DNA of 64,000 bases from Varroa destructor (lineage: Eukaryota; Arthropoda; Arachnida; Mesostigmata; Varroidae): contig NW_019211459.1 in assembly GCF_002443255.2 (NCBI RefSeq), positions 3,533,669 through 3,597,668 of the forward strand, in the 5' to 3' direction. Of this stretch, positions 1-11,600 are shown piece after piece (the stretch's first letter is position 1; every line of letters begins with the position of its first letter). Under the pieces are notes generated by a model, which saw nothing but the letters and a program-made list of their open reading frames with translations, had not been told where the DNA came from and did not search any database. The position numbers and the translations under genes were made by a program.

Positions 1-18
1 TATTGTTTTTTTTTACAG

Positions 19-87
19 AAAATGGATTCTTTTTTCTCTGTGGTTGACAACTGGTCAAATTAAAATTATGTGGCTGGCGTACGCCCG
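19..87 (+). CDS. Possible internal coding exon at window edge
   Basis: A strong acceptor (a run of T followed by ACAG, ending at 18) and a strong donor (GTAAGT at 88) bracket 69 bases. Only one of the three frames is free of stops; it starts after the first base and reads KWILFSLWLTTG then QIKIMWLAYA, a hydrophobic peptide. I do not recognise the protein. No neighbouring exon can be matched inside the window; earlier exons would lie to the left. Two good splice sites around an open frame are suggestive, but a stretch this short could arise by chance. Confidence 0.25.
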
Positions 88-1431
88 GTAAGTTGTATAG
101 CACTTGTAGCTTCCGATGTTTTTTCGTCTATACGCTCTAGCCTTCGAATTACACCAGCGTACATTGGATTCCGATGGATGGAGATACAGCTGTAGTAATC
201 TTGTCAAATATTGTCACGTTCAACACAGATATGAACGATAGTTGATAGCGAATGACAAAAAGTGCTAGTCCTAGCTAGTACCTGTTTATCCAGGACCGTT
301 GTCGACGCGCTGATTGAGAGAACATAATGATTTGAATATATGGAAAGCAATAGTGACAACTTGAGCCATAGATATATACCGCTGGCTGGTCATTATCGGT
401 AGCTACAACAATAGGTCTTCAGTGCAGGCTTTGGGCGCGCTTTCCGACGCGCTCGCTTATGCTGCGTGAGTGCCATGCACGATGATATCTGACGTGCGTG
501 CACTCTAATTTTTATGATCTTCTATAACATACCTGATCCTGATTTGACCTTCACTTCTGTGTCGGAGGAGAGGCGAAGCGCGACTTTCGATAGGCTAAGA
601 TGTATTGGCAGACATTTTGAGGGCATCCGCAGCTCAGTGGTGGTCATATACGGGACGTGGTTCATTTCATGTTTTCCACAGTTCTAAGAAATTGTCATTT
701 CTAAAGAGCTACTTTGCCGTAACTACACTGCTAACTAGAAGATCCGTCGTAAATGGGTAGCCGCCCAACGTTTCGAAACACCCTTGCTCAAATATGTATT
801 TAATATTCGTGCATTTAAGACACAATCTATCAGAATAAACGTCACCTGTCGGTTCACTTTTTTTTTCAGTAATTTAATTACATCGTGGACGAAGAGGAGC
901 ATTGGTTTAAAATGCACTTAAAAATATTAGGTTCTTAGAGGCGGACCCGGCGAACTACGACTGAATAACATTTGGGCTAGTTGAGTTTGAATGATGATTT
1001 AATATATGTTAGCGGTATTATCTCTCATTTTTTACGCACTTGTCCTAGTGCTCCTGCAGCTTCTGGACAGTCATATATATATCTACCACTCGTATGCCCA
1101 TATGTAATTTCTCTATCTATGGCTTGTCGGTGTAAATCGATCATGTATTATGCTCACTTGCCCTTTTGAGAGCAGCGAATGCCACGTAACCACACGAACT
1201 TAGTTCGGGAGAATAAGCGAGTTGAAGTCAACATTGGCTATTCTTTGCCCAATCCAGAAAGTAACTGAGACATCGCGATGAGGTCTGCGTGCCTTCGATT
1301 GCCCTGCCAACGGTCCATGAATCTCTTCAGGAATTCGAGACAACAAACTGAGTTCATTGTTTCATTTTCGCCAAGTATCCATAGTAACACATGCCCCCCA
1401 TGTAAATTTCAAGTATTAGCATCGCTCTGTG
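88..1431. other. Noncoding stretch, nothing recognised
   Basis: Mixed-composition sequence with only short open frames (about 60 codons) and no domain similarity that I can see. If the exon at 19-87 is real, its left part would be intron. Confidence 0.5.
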
Positions 1432-1797
1432 TCAAAAGCTACTCGTCAATACTACCGAACTCGGTATCTCTCCGGGATGATGGCATCTCCTCATCTGACC
1501 CCTCTCCGGCAGGAACTGAAGCATGCTCCCGTTATAAAAGCTGTATACTCTGCGTAGGTTTTCGTTAGATAAGTTCGACAAATAGCTCTCCCAACTGGGC
1601 CCGGGTCGATTCACGGGGACCCATTTTTTACTTGGCTCCCACATTTCTAGTAGTGAAGTTATAATTCTGTAATACGTCACATGTGAAACTCCAGTTCTGG
1701 CCAACAGAGTCCTTAGGCTCCAGGCTTCGTTTTCGTGAAGACCGCGATCTCGATTGCGGCAATGCGTTCCTGCCCTTTGGGTTTCAACATCTGGTCA
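1432..1797 (-). pseudogene. Unrecognised open frame with a helix-turn-helix-like segment
   Basis: A minus-strand frame stays open for about 120 codons, with no obvious ATG at its head. Its central part contains NEAWSLRTLLARTGVSHVTY, followed by an Arg-Ile-Ile-x-x-Leu-Leu helix. This resembles the DNA-binding helix-turn-helix of transposases or regulators (a turn at ArgThrGlyVal, then a recognition-type helix). A Trp/Pro-rich stretch (KKWVPVNRPGPSW) follows. After the stop, coding-like sequence continues leftwards only with further stops. It may be a decayed transposable-element protein, but the family is not identifiable by eye. Confidence 0.25.
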
Positions 1798-3847
1798 CGT
1801 CTTTGCTAGCCTTCAACACTCTAATCTCTATTTTTGAAAGGTTTTCACTAGTCACGTATTGTGCTTTCATTGAGGGCCTCCTTGTCTAGTGTCGTCACCG
1901 TTCCCTAATGAGCCTCCATAGGGCTACGGCCTTCAACGGATTAAATCGTTACCACCGAACGTTAATTTTCGAGGCTAAAAGATGTTGTTTCATCTGAATT
2001 ACTTTTTACTCTAATAAACTTAATCTTACAAAAACTAGAGTATCTATCAGCCAAACGTTGTTTTAAAGCCGACAGAATAAGATAGTAATAGTAAGTGTGT
2101 ATCAAACAAACATACGCAGATAACTTCAACGGCTTTCAGTTTATATGGACTTGCGTATATATATATATATATATATGTAGTAGTTTTCTCTGACTAAAGT
2201 AGTTGCTCGCCGTTTTTACCATTCTCGCAATGAGTGAGGTCTTTAGTTTAACAAGCTTCACACAAAGCTGGCCCTATTTGACACTCAAAAATTCGGTGTA
2301 CTTTCGTAAGTGTTACTACACTCTATATGGACTCTATTAATTAGAGATAACAACCGCGCTCTTACCGTTTCCGAACAGTCATTTTCCCTTGACATTTTGA
2401 CCATTTCTGATTCCTCTAATTTCGATCGAAGTGATCCTTTTAGATGCCTATCGTTCTGTTCGATGCTCGTGTGTTTTACCAGTCAATCTGTTAATGTCCT
2501 CAGTCTTTTCATTTTGTTTTTCTTCATCTAATTATATGTTCGTTATTAAATATGCATACTAACAATTACTGTCATCTTGTTTCTAAGCTTCGCTTGACGA
2601 GAATACGCTGTACTTCGTATATAAAAAGATCTTTGTATATGAAAAAACCTATTAAATACTTATCCGTTTGGTTATCCAAAGTGGGAACGAATTACGTTTT
2701 TGTCGGGTTATTTTGACAGTCGTTTGTGAAGTAGTCAAATGTAAAATTTGCTGAACTTTCCGTTTTGACGAAGATATGTTTGTCGCATTTATGGCCACCG
2801 ACAAAATGCTGGTATGCTTTGCTGTGGCACAAAAACAGCTATTAAAAAGATGTCGATACTTTGCTATAGCTGAGCTATTTGGTTTCGCGACAGTTCCACA
2901 ATTAGATGAAATCACGAACACTTGATAAGCTATGAGATAATTCGATTTCAGCGTGAAGACATAAATAACCGCCACGGGATAGGGGGGTCGACGACAGGGT
3001 AGTAGCACTCTAATCGGCGTGGGAGTAGGTACGGAATAATTGATAGAAGGTTATGGGACATCGTATTACTGTAGGATAACAAAATCGGTATGCAGAAATA
3101 AAAGTACGGCAGGGATGAGAGGATCTTACCATGAAAGTTATAGTGGAAGAATAAAGATGACGATTGCGGAACGGTAACGGAGGAAACGAGCAGAAGTCGA
3201 CTTTGAAAGGGTCCAGACTCACTTCAGATTAAAGTAGGAAAAAGCAACGGGATAATGTCGAATAGCATACGTCGCATATATGTTAAATGTGAATCATACG
3301 AATCAGTTACGGAGCGTCCTGAAGCGAGCGAACTTTGTACATGCATTGTCCTGTTCGGTATGACCATGGCACAGTAGCAATAGGCACTTGGTACCAGTAT
3401 CCCGTGAAATCTATTGAGATGCCGATTATAATATGTGACCCTTCCTTTAGGTTTTTACTGTTCGTCCCGCTAATGTTTGTGCTATTTATAAGCATATTAG
3501 TTTCATTATTATCATTATTCTGTGGGTGACTGAAGCTTCGACAAGGTCAACAGTGTTGATGTTCGAGGCAATAGGAACGAGCACATACGCCTCTTCATAC
3601 ATAATAATGACAACCTGTTGTTGTTGTTATACACTTACATCATGATCACTCAACTTGGCAATGTTTACATGTTAACGCTAAGAGACCAGGCATAAAGCAT
3701 GGCCTTATAATATCATGACACTTGCCCAGTCGCAGAAATGTGTAACTGACTGAGAATTATGTTCTGTCTTTCTGGTCATCCGTGCTCAACGTGTATATGC
3801 ATCTTCCCATCCTATCTTGTTGGTATCGTGCTGTACTTTTGCGTAGC
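1798..3847. other. Noncoding stretch with a short TA tract
   Basis: AT-rich sequence with a (TA)n run at about 2156-2176. The open frames on both strands here (for example about 118 codons on the minus strand at 2652-3008) show no recognisable family, and I regard them as chance. Confidence 0.45.
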
Positions 3848-4030
3848 ATGGCGGCGGCGGCGGCGGCGGCGGCGACGGCGGCGACGGTGGCGACGGCGGC
3901 GACGGCGGCGGCATATGTTGTACGCACCCAGCTCTCCAAGCCGTTCTGTGTTTTTCATCCTGTGATGTTTTCGTTATTGCTACCCCAGACGACGATCAGC
4001 GTCAGCCATCTTGGTCGTAGAGGCGAATAG
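3848..4030 (+). CDS. Small alanine/threonine-rich open frame over a GCG/GAC triplet repeat
   Basis: ATG at 3848 opens a 60-codon frame. It begins with a run of Ala broken by Thr and Val (a GCG/ACG triplet array, 3850-3913), then continues as AYVVRTQLSKPFCVFH and ends in TAG at 4028-4030. It sits at the left edge of a GC-rich island that looks like a promoter or 5'-UTR, so it may be a short upstream ORF or simply a translated repeat. No family is recognised. The triplet array is imperfect, which argues against recent expansion. Confidence 0.2.
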   Translation: MAAAAAAAATAATVATAATAAAYVVRTQLSKPFCVFHPVMFSLLLPQTTISVSHLGRRGE

Positions 4031-4379
4031 CGGAGTTGTACTGCCTCATCACCTTTACTTTTTTTGTTTTTCTTATTCTTCGTCTCTTGTCCAGAAACAG
4101 CAGTCCGAATGACTGTTGCTTCATCGATTTGGCTATGCTGGTCGAAGTTATTATTACTAGCGAGTTTCTGAATCTGTTTCTATCGCGTCCACCTCCAGTG
4201 CCGCTCGTCGTCGCTGGCAATACGCGCCGAAGGCATCTCGAACGCTTTCTCGCTGTCGTCAGTAGCGCGGCTGTCCGCGGGTGCCGTGTATAGTGTGGCA
4301 GGTTGAATCCAGACCATCCATGGACTGTGGAGGCCCGATCGGCCCATGATAAGTTGAACGGTCTCACTCAGAACAGTCA

Positions 4380-5062
4380 CACGGCCACATAGCTAGCAAA
4401 CCGCGCACGTACAGAATACGCACATCTATAAAGAAACCGAACACATAATTATGCCGACGGCTGCTGCGGCTTTTGCTCACTGATTTCTGTCTGGGAAAGA
4501 AGGCGGAGAAAGTGCGCGAGCGACCGCGAAAGAAACGGAGCGCAAACCGAGTTAACTGCGCGACCGGGCTGCCCGCTCTTCATCGGTTCGACTACTCTTA
4601 GCGATTGCCAACGCAGAAGAATCAAAGAAGAACGAGACTCGTACGTATATATATAGACTGAGAAAAGACAGAAGAAGAAGAACACAACGACGACGACGAC
4701 GACGACGACGACGAGGAGCGACACTATGCAGCCCGCGCGGCAGAAAAAGTGCAGCAGAGTGAACACGAATACGGAGGGAAAATAGATAGACAGAGTAGCT
4801 CGAGATTGAGTGAACAAGCCCAATCTTTTTGCTAGACAGCAAAAAGCAAAACGACAACGACGACGATGTGTCTTGTTTCCCTTATGATTAAGCGCGCAAC
4901 AGTCCAAGCGGAGTCGAGTAGCGCTCCATGCCGCGGCGGCCATTTCAGACGAGGCGGGTGATGGGGGCAAGGAGCCCCCAAAATGGCAAACGCCAAAAAA
5001 AGAGCTACGGGCGTAAAAGAACGACATGAAGAAAGACTACAACGTAGAGGGCGACGAGGTCG
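4380..5062 (+). promoter_or_regulatory. Promoter/5'-UTR-like GC island with probable first exon
   Basis: Purine-rich, GC-richer sequence containing a (GAC)n array (about 4688-4714) ends in a textbook donor, GTAAGT at 5063. An ATG at 4983 has a good context (CCAAAATGGC) and an in-frame TGA 24 bases upstream. It would encode a very basic N-terminus, MANAKKRATGVKERHEERLQ and a few more residues, ending in phase 2 at the donor. A second ATG at 5026 in another frame would encode MKKDYNVEGDEV in phase 1. Which start is used, and which downstream exon is joined, cannot be decided from the sequence. The transcript would run rightwards through a large intron. Confidence 0.35.
4688..4714. repeat. (GAC)n trinucleotide repeat
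   Basis: About nine uninterrupted GAC/ACG units inside the 5'-UTR-like island. Confidence 0.85.
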
Positions 5063-5377
5063 GTAAGTCGACCGCACTAATCGCATATTTTCGTATGCTG
5101 TTCTGTTCTACTTCGTCGCTGTCTTTTGCTGGTTGGCACAGAAGCGGCAGACACGTTTTGTGATCGGCGAAGGCAACGCGCATGATGATTCTGCCATTGC
5201 GGAACACATGACTGGTGCCGTCGCTGTTATTCCTGCTGCCAAAACTACTCTGTCAATGTCATTCCTGCAAAAGTTTCTGATCAAGCCATCTAGCATCTTG
5301 ATCCTGGAGTACGGCAGAAACAAAGAGTAACCGAAAACAATGATGATTAAAAGCAAAGTGGAGGATTACCGACGAAG

Positions 5378-5402
5378 GGAGAGAGAGAGAGAGAGGGAGA
5401 GA
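5378..5402. repeat. GA-rich simple repeat
   Basis: GA dinucleotide array with one interruption. Confidence 0.8.
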
Positions 5403-7051
5403 GGAGCGAAAAAAAAGATACTTTTTTTAAACGTTTTTGCTGTTGCCGTCACGTTATGTCAATGGTTTTCCGTTGGCGCTATTGAAAGGGGGTGCGGCAT
5501 ATTGCCAAATCTGTTGAAAAGGCATGCCAATTTTAAGTGGAGATTATTTCGGTATGGGATAGATCAACACTTGAATTATGGTCCTGATCTTTTTTTTTTT
5601 TTACTTCTTCGACAGCCACTGCTACTTTCCCTACTATTATAAATATTGAAATCAAGTGGCTATCGCCAGTTGGTCTCTGTGCTGCCAAACAGCATCCGGT
5701 ACGACAGCCATCTGTTATTTAGTCATGACTAGCCAGGTCTACGTATCTGTTTAGCTCTTTCTTTGTTGTATATAACTTTTGGTAAATGTGCACTATGTAT
5801 GTGCGATATGGTCCACACTATGCACTCAAATCGAGCGCTATCCAAAATTACCCTGTTATTTTTTCGAATCTAAGCCCAAAAACGCGTTCACCTATCTAGC
5901 CTAGATCCGACTGATCAATCCAAACTCATCACAGTTTGTTTATGCATTTGTTATACTCATATGACTCCATCGGACTATCGGGATCTAGATATTTCGTAAC
6001 CCCATAGAATGTGCGTTATTCCCCTGTACCAATTATTTTCTCCTACCATTGTACTATCGTTAACGATTCACGCCTCTACGACGATAGTTGTTTCAAAATG
6101 ACGCCCATATAAACTTTCAAAGCTGCGTGTTAATAGTAAAGCGGTTAAGGAGCGATGCTGACAAACAAATTTTACAGACGAATGCTCTCTGAGTTCTTTT
6201 TGAGAGGGAACTTTTCTTTTAATAATTTTAGCATAAAAAAGCTTTTCTCTAAGATTTCGTCTTTACCGTAGTGTTTTCTCATCGCCAAGCCAAGCCTACG
6301 CGGAAAAAAGCAGAGAAACGACCCCCTAAAGTCATTCTTGTTCAGTTGTCTGCACACACACCCCTTACATCTATTCCAACATCTATCTATCTATCTATCC
6401 GTACTATTGCAATTCTATCCGCGGATATAATCTCAAACGATGATTCCTCAGAGGCCACAGATTGGGCGAAATTTTTCTGGGTTTCTTAGGCTTCTGCACC
6501 GGGTAGTGTGCGCGGAAGGTGGAAGTCGATTGGACAAAAGATTTTACCCCATGGGGCGTATGTCTATATGATTGGTCACTTTCTTTTTTTATTAAACAAC
6601 TTGCAAAAGAAAACGTAATACTGCACCAGCATTTACAAACGTCTGCGCGGCCACTAGCCGATCATCCGCGCGTCGACATCTCGTCAAAATGTACATATAC
6701 ATTCCCGTGAAAAATTCTCGTATTGCATGGGGCGGTTCTCTAAATCTGTGTGGCAAATTGCTGAATAGATGTCGCATAAAAAACTATATCGTAGAAGAAC
6801 CTATTAGGTTATAGCTATTGTTAGAGAGCAATTGGTCGCCATTATGAACATGGTTAGTTTTTTACCCATACACAGTGAGTTAAGATGGGCTTAATAGCAA
6901 CACAGATACCAGGTAAGGTTCGTCTGTAGCGTATCACTAAAAATACGGGCGTGTTTCTTTATTTGTCCGATCCAAATCGACCCTGTGGAGTGGTCGGACC
7001 AAACTGACCTTCTCGAAGCTGCTAACGTTTCGGCGTGCGCAAGAGGCAGCT

Positions 7052-7077
7052 GATAGATAGATAGATAGATAGATAGA
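7052..7077. repeat. (GATA)n microsatellite
   Basis: About six and a half perfect GATA units. Confidence 0.9.
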
Positions 7078-8497
7078 TTTTTTTATAAGGGGAATTATTT
7101 TTCCCTGTAGAGCATAACGTTAATTGGTTAGTCGTAAACAGACGAACCAAAACCCTTCTTCGTTCGCGACGTTCGAAAGCCATGCTGAATCACCACTTTG
7201 AACGGCCGCGATGGCCATCAGCAATGTCCGCGTTGATACGTCAACATATGTACAAATGTACACACACATAAAGAGACGTGAGGCACATACGTAGAAGTAA
7301 GCGCACGACGGTTTACAAGCAAATTATTAGAAACCTAGGCCATTTGAGTTGTGTGATGTAGAGATTGTCTTACATAAAAAATGCGCCCTAGAAATTGTAG
7401 CACATAGACATGTTTATGAAAATCGTATGTTTACGAAGTACCACGTGCTGTTTAGGTTTGTGTCTACCAATATTATAATCTAGTTATTTGAGGTTATAAT
7501 TATTAGCTTTTTACCTAACATAATAAATAAATGTGCACTTCGTAGTAAAATAGGCACAAGGCGAAATCCGCCGGTCAGTTTAGTAGTTCCATATTATCAT
7601 TATTGGTATTATTGAAAAAATGTTAATGTTTGGCCTCTCTTATTTACGAGCTCCATATGATCCTCCACCTGAAAGGTTCGTCACGTGCAGGACGATGTGC
7701 GTCAGGTCATTTTATTAACGTAACCCCTAAAACTCTTAGTGAATCATAATCTCGTAATCGTAACATAATAACAGGCGAGCCGGTACTGGAGAAAGTTCGA
7801 CGACGGCGATAAGCAATTTTGTTAGCTGTAGCTACATACGCGTCTTTTTCGGGATCGTGCTTTGGAGACAGACTTGTCTGCGTGAACACCCCCTAAAAAT
7901 CAAAAGTGAAACCTGCTGAGATAGCAGAAGTTACTGGTCTTCCTTGTACTCTACAATAGGGGATGAAGAAAGCGAAAATTTTATAGTCAGCAGTACATTT
8001 GCGACTGTGAATCTTTCTGAATGTGCGGGTTAAATATATACATGGCAGTGGGCGCCAAGATCGCCAAGGCTGCCGATGTGGTTATGCTGATGCTGACGGT
8101 CAGACTTCGGTTGAAATGTGTAAACGCACTCGGGCTCCGCTTCCCGTCCCTTTTATCCAGTCTCGCGTATATTATACTACTAACCTCAACGCTCAGATCA
8201 GATTAGGGACGAGATCGATAGCTATTCGCAGCAGCTACCAGCTTTTGGTCGGTCTTTTAGCTGACAGAGCGTTTCCCGTCGGAGCAACCCGCGAAGTCGA
8301 ATTGGCGAACGCAATGAAAACCAGCGGACGTATGATGATCGGGGGCCTTCCCGCTGTTGTGCCTGACTGCGGTTTGTGGTCACCGCGGCGCTTCTGGAGT
8401 TCTCTTGCTAGTGCTGTTCCGTTCAGCACTCTCATTCTATGTCTCCCTCGAAATGGCGACTACGAAGCGGTTCGCGGATCAGCAGTAGTGGAAACGA

Positions 8498-8529
8498 GCA
8501 GGCAGGCAGGCAGGCAGGCGGGCGGGCGG
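8498..8529. repeat. (CAGG)n grading into (CGGG)n
   Basis: Tetranucleotide array with a unit switch from CAGG to CGGG near 8518. Confidence 0.85.
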
Positions 8530-8628
8530 AGCCAAGCTTCTCGCCAATCCCGACGTCCGCAACCCGTTCAACCTGAAAACCCTTTTTTTCGCTCTGCTTT
8601 CAAAGCGGGTTTCCTTCTGCCGTCGCCA

Positions 8629-8650
8629 CTGCTGCTGCTGCTGCTGCTGC
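8629..8650. repeat. (CTG)n trinucleotide repeat
   Basis: Seven consecutive CTG units. Confidence 0.9.
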
Positions 8651-9335
8651 AACCGCCTGCGGGGGACGTCGATAGAAAAGACTACAAAAAAGCTTCAGCC
8701 TCGAACACACCGAATCCGCGTGTGTTTGCGTCTCGCCAGCGACCTTTCTATCGGGTTTCTCCTTAGCCCTGTCTCTCTTCTGCATTTCATCGTCGATCCG
8801 GCACAGCCTGAGCGGAGTTTCGGTCGGTCCGCTTTTTTTTTTGCTGGTGGCTAGCTGGCCGCTGACGCGGGGGGGACGGGGAGAGTTCTTTGAAAGCCAC
8901 CACCATATTTTCCTCCTCGCGAAGGGTTTCTTCCTTTATGGAATCTGGCTGAATCAAAAAATCAGCCTGAAACAAGTACACCATCCGCCTGTCTCTCTCG
9001 GCATATCTGTTCGTTTGCTGCTGCTGTCGATGACTGACGCGCAGCGATGCAGCCGTGCCTATAGGTTAGCCGGCTCAGATTGATCCTTTGGGTGGCCGTC
9101 TAGTTACGCCGTTTGCCTCCGACTGGCTTTAACCCTCTCTCTGTGCTTGCATCGCAGCCGGTGTCGGTTCCATCTCTCGAAACAGCCACAAACACCGTAG
9201 AAAGGCTCGCATCAAGAAAGCATTTGGTAGCTAAAAATGGTAGTGCCAACTCTCTACAAGAAAAACCAGCTCTGATCGGACGCCGAGTCGACCACAAGAA
9301 GCTTTGGGTTTTGATAGCTAACGAAGATGCGTTGT

Positions 9336-11016
9336 AGCCAAAACCACATATGAGCTGGCACGCAGGACAACCCAGGATAGGTGCAGCTATGTTTGATTAT
9401 ACCACACTGTCGCAGTGTGCATGCTCAAGGTTTATCGTCGCGAGCTAGGTGGGCACCATTAAAACCTCACCAGAGGATGACACGGGAAGCAAAGGACAAC
9501 CGGAGAGAAGTAGAAGGCTTCAGACGTACTTTTGGGAATGGTTGAAGTTGCGGAACGCATGCCTGATTCTCTGTGAATTGTCATTTCTCCCAGGGCCCAG
9601 GAGGATACATTCCGTACATACAGAAAAGGTTACCCCTCAGCTATGAGCTGTCACCCAATATGGCAAAACTGTTTCTTAGCTTCGCCTAAATTGCTTTCTA
9701 CTCATCGTCAACTGCGAAGAATGTATTCATTAAATTCAATTGTAAGCTAGCTCTGTAAGATTACAATTTATCTTACATAAAGTCGCTTATATTGTAGCCA
9801 ACGTTTAATGCTCGTCAAGTATGTACACAACGTTCTAGGGATAGCGTGTCAAATCTAGCGTATTTGTGAAAAAAGGGTTACTTTATCAGTTTTAACAATA
9901 CCTAGACGATCAGGCAAGGTTTCAGCTTTTCTGGAAATACACGAACCGATCTACTTCGGATTTCACTACGGTATGGTAGCCATTAAAAATTCGCAGACTC
10001 CACTCTTTAGCATCAAGTGAACCAGATTTCTCAATGTTTATGCGCTGTTTTTTTCTATGAAGATCGGATAATGGTTGCCTTGTATAATATGTATATAATT
10101 GTATAATAACGTGATTATAGCAATTATCATGCCGAATTTCCGGGTAATTACTAAACTTTTGGCGAGACGAGTCACAAACAGTCGGACGATGCTAGAATTA
10201 ACTTGTGCATCAATCCCAGGCTGGTGAGATGTAAGTTGTAAGATTGTCCTCTTATGTGTTGCAACTGTTAAAAAGTCCTTATACTAAATTCCATACTATT
10301 ATAGTCAAAAAATACTATATAAGTCAAAAAAATACAGGTCTTCGTAGTCATGTCCGAATCATGCACTGGCCAACCTCAGGAGCCATTAGACAAATTTATC
10401 TTTTTCAGACTTTTCCTTTTGTCTTCTACTATGAGTTAATTGCCACTGACGTGTTAGTAAATTCGAATGTAGCGTGTGACATGGGTACACTGAAGCACTG
10501 CTTGGACACAGCTCTCTAATGAAATGTCTTCAGAAATGAATTGATCCTGAGCGATGTAGGTTCCACCCGCAAGATTTAGTGAGTCGTCAGCGGCTCCGTG
10601 CTATAACGGGTAGCTTCCACGTATCGAACGTCTGCTTGATGCCTGCGTGTCTCAATTCGTCCGTATGACATGAAGCGTCAACTAGATACGATATGCCCAA
10701 GTATTGAGTACGGTTTACCTTCTATTGTTCCTGTAGATCTCCAAGTGGTGAAGAAAAGCCCGTGTCGCTTTAGTGTATCAAATGAAAAGTTAGCATACTT
10801 TTATAATGAGTCCGCGTCAGTTGCCAAAAGAAAGGATAATATACATAAACAACATTTGTACACCGTGCAATATGTGCCTTTAATGGAGAATCAAAATGGT
10901 AATTTTCATAGATTATATTAAGTCGACTCTTCATGAAAAAACGTGTGTCTCTAGATGTGAGATAGATAAGCCACTAAATTATGTCTAAACATGTGATATT
11001 ATGGTTATTTTTTCAG
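9336..11016. other. Noncoding stretch upstream of an orphan terminal exon
   Basis: AT-rich sequence with short TA runs and no recognisable coding similarity. Its last bases form a pyrimidine tract and CAG acceptor for the exon at 11017. Confidence 0.4.
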
Positions 11017-11121
11017 GGAAGTACATCAGCGAACGCGGCCGTGATGGGACTCGCACCGCAGGCACATCAGCAGACGCCTAAAAACTGGAATCAAGGACCG
11101 CCGCAGCTATTACCATTCTAA
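11017..11121 (+). CDS. Probable terminal coding exon of an unidentified gene
   Basis: A strong acceptor (TATTTTTTCAG, ending at 11016) opens a phase-0 frame of 34 codons and a TAA at 11119-11121. It reads GSTSANAAVMGLAPQAHQ, then QTPKNWNQGPP, then QLLPF. The Ala/Gln/Pro/Asn-rich composition resembles the low-complexity C-terminal tails of many RNA-binding or transcriptional proteins, but I cannot name the family. GC content drops sharply right after the stop, as expected for a 3'-UTR. A second frame (KYISERGRDGTRT..., 21 codons) is also open and would follow a phase-1 donor. The upstream exons are not identified. The 5063 donor in its phase-1 reading is compatible with that second frame, not with phase 0. 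Confidence 0.4.
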   Translation, partial: GSTSANAAVMGLAPQAHQQTPKNWNQGPPQLLPF

Positions 11122-11600
11122 TAATTATTATAATGATCGTCACTATTATTACAATTATTAAGTAAGTCATTATTATTCTTATCAGTAGCGAAAAGTGTTT
11201 AGGTTTCTTTATCATATTCTTCAAGATTACTGGTATTACTAAGACTGACTATTCATAACACAATTGTCGACACACGTATGCATAATGATGATTACTAAGT
11301 GAACTTGACTAGCTTGATTCTGACGGATAGAATACCATTACCACGGCCATTTTACGTCTGCTACAACTACCGCTATAAGCATCAAGAGTAGCACCAAGCG
11401 CGTAACGGTTGTGGGTGAGCGGAAGATTGGTAGCTCCAAATGCCGGGGGTGATTTTTGAACGAAACAACTACTGCGACACTGAGTCTGGCCGGCTACGAG
11501 TCACCTAGTATGCGGCGATAGGGTTCTTTTTAACGTAATGGCTGCTGCAACGTTGTTATAAGTTGGCTCAAACTATTTACCGTGGCTCGTCACCTCACCT
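11122..11600. other. Possible 3'-UTR and flank
   Basis: ATT/AAT-rich sequence directly after the stop at 11121. I see no canonical AATAAA signal. Confidence 0.3.

Larger units (their letters stand above)
5063..8000. other. Noncoding stretch, probable intron if the 5063 donor is used
   Basis: It contains a GA-rich tract (about 5378-5402), a GATA array (7052-7077) and short open frames without recognisable similarity. A consensus-like donor (CAG/GTAAGG) at 6911 follows an acceptor-like site near 6874, but all three frames between them carry stops, so I do not call an exon there. Confidence 0.4.
8020..9335. promoter_or_regulatory. GC-rich, CpG-containing promoter/5'-UTR-like island
   Basis: GC content is visibly higher than in the flanks. 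The island contains a tetranucleotide CAGG/CGGG array (8498-8529), a CTG array (8629-8650) and pyrimidine-rich stretches on the plus strand. One plus-strand frame stays open for roughly 245 codons across it (8023-8766), but it has no ATG at its head, crosses both repeats and resembles no family, so I read it as GC-driven openness rather than a gene. The pyrimidine bias would fit a minus-strand 5'-UTR, but no minus-strand donor with a GTAAGT-type consensus is visible. Confidence 0.3.

Noticed and set aside
4449..5027. 192-codon minus-strand open frame
   Set aside because: It is antisense to the probable first exon, includes poly-Val and poly-Phe from a (GAC)n and GAA-rich tract, and resembles no family.
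6875..6910. Mini-exon between an acceptor-like CACAG and a CAG/GTAAGG donor
   Set aside because: Stops in all three frames; could only be noncoding, with nothing else to support it.
8023..8766. Roughly 245-codon plus-strand open frame
   Set aside because: No ATG at its head, it crosses two simple repeats, and its openness is explained by GC-rich sequence; no domain seen.
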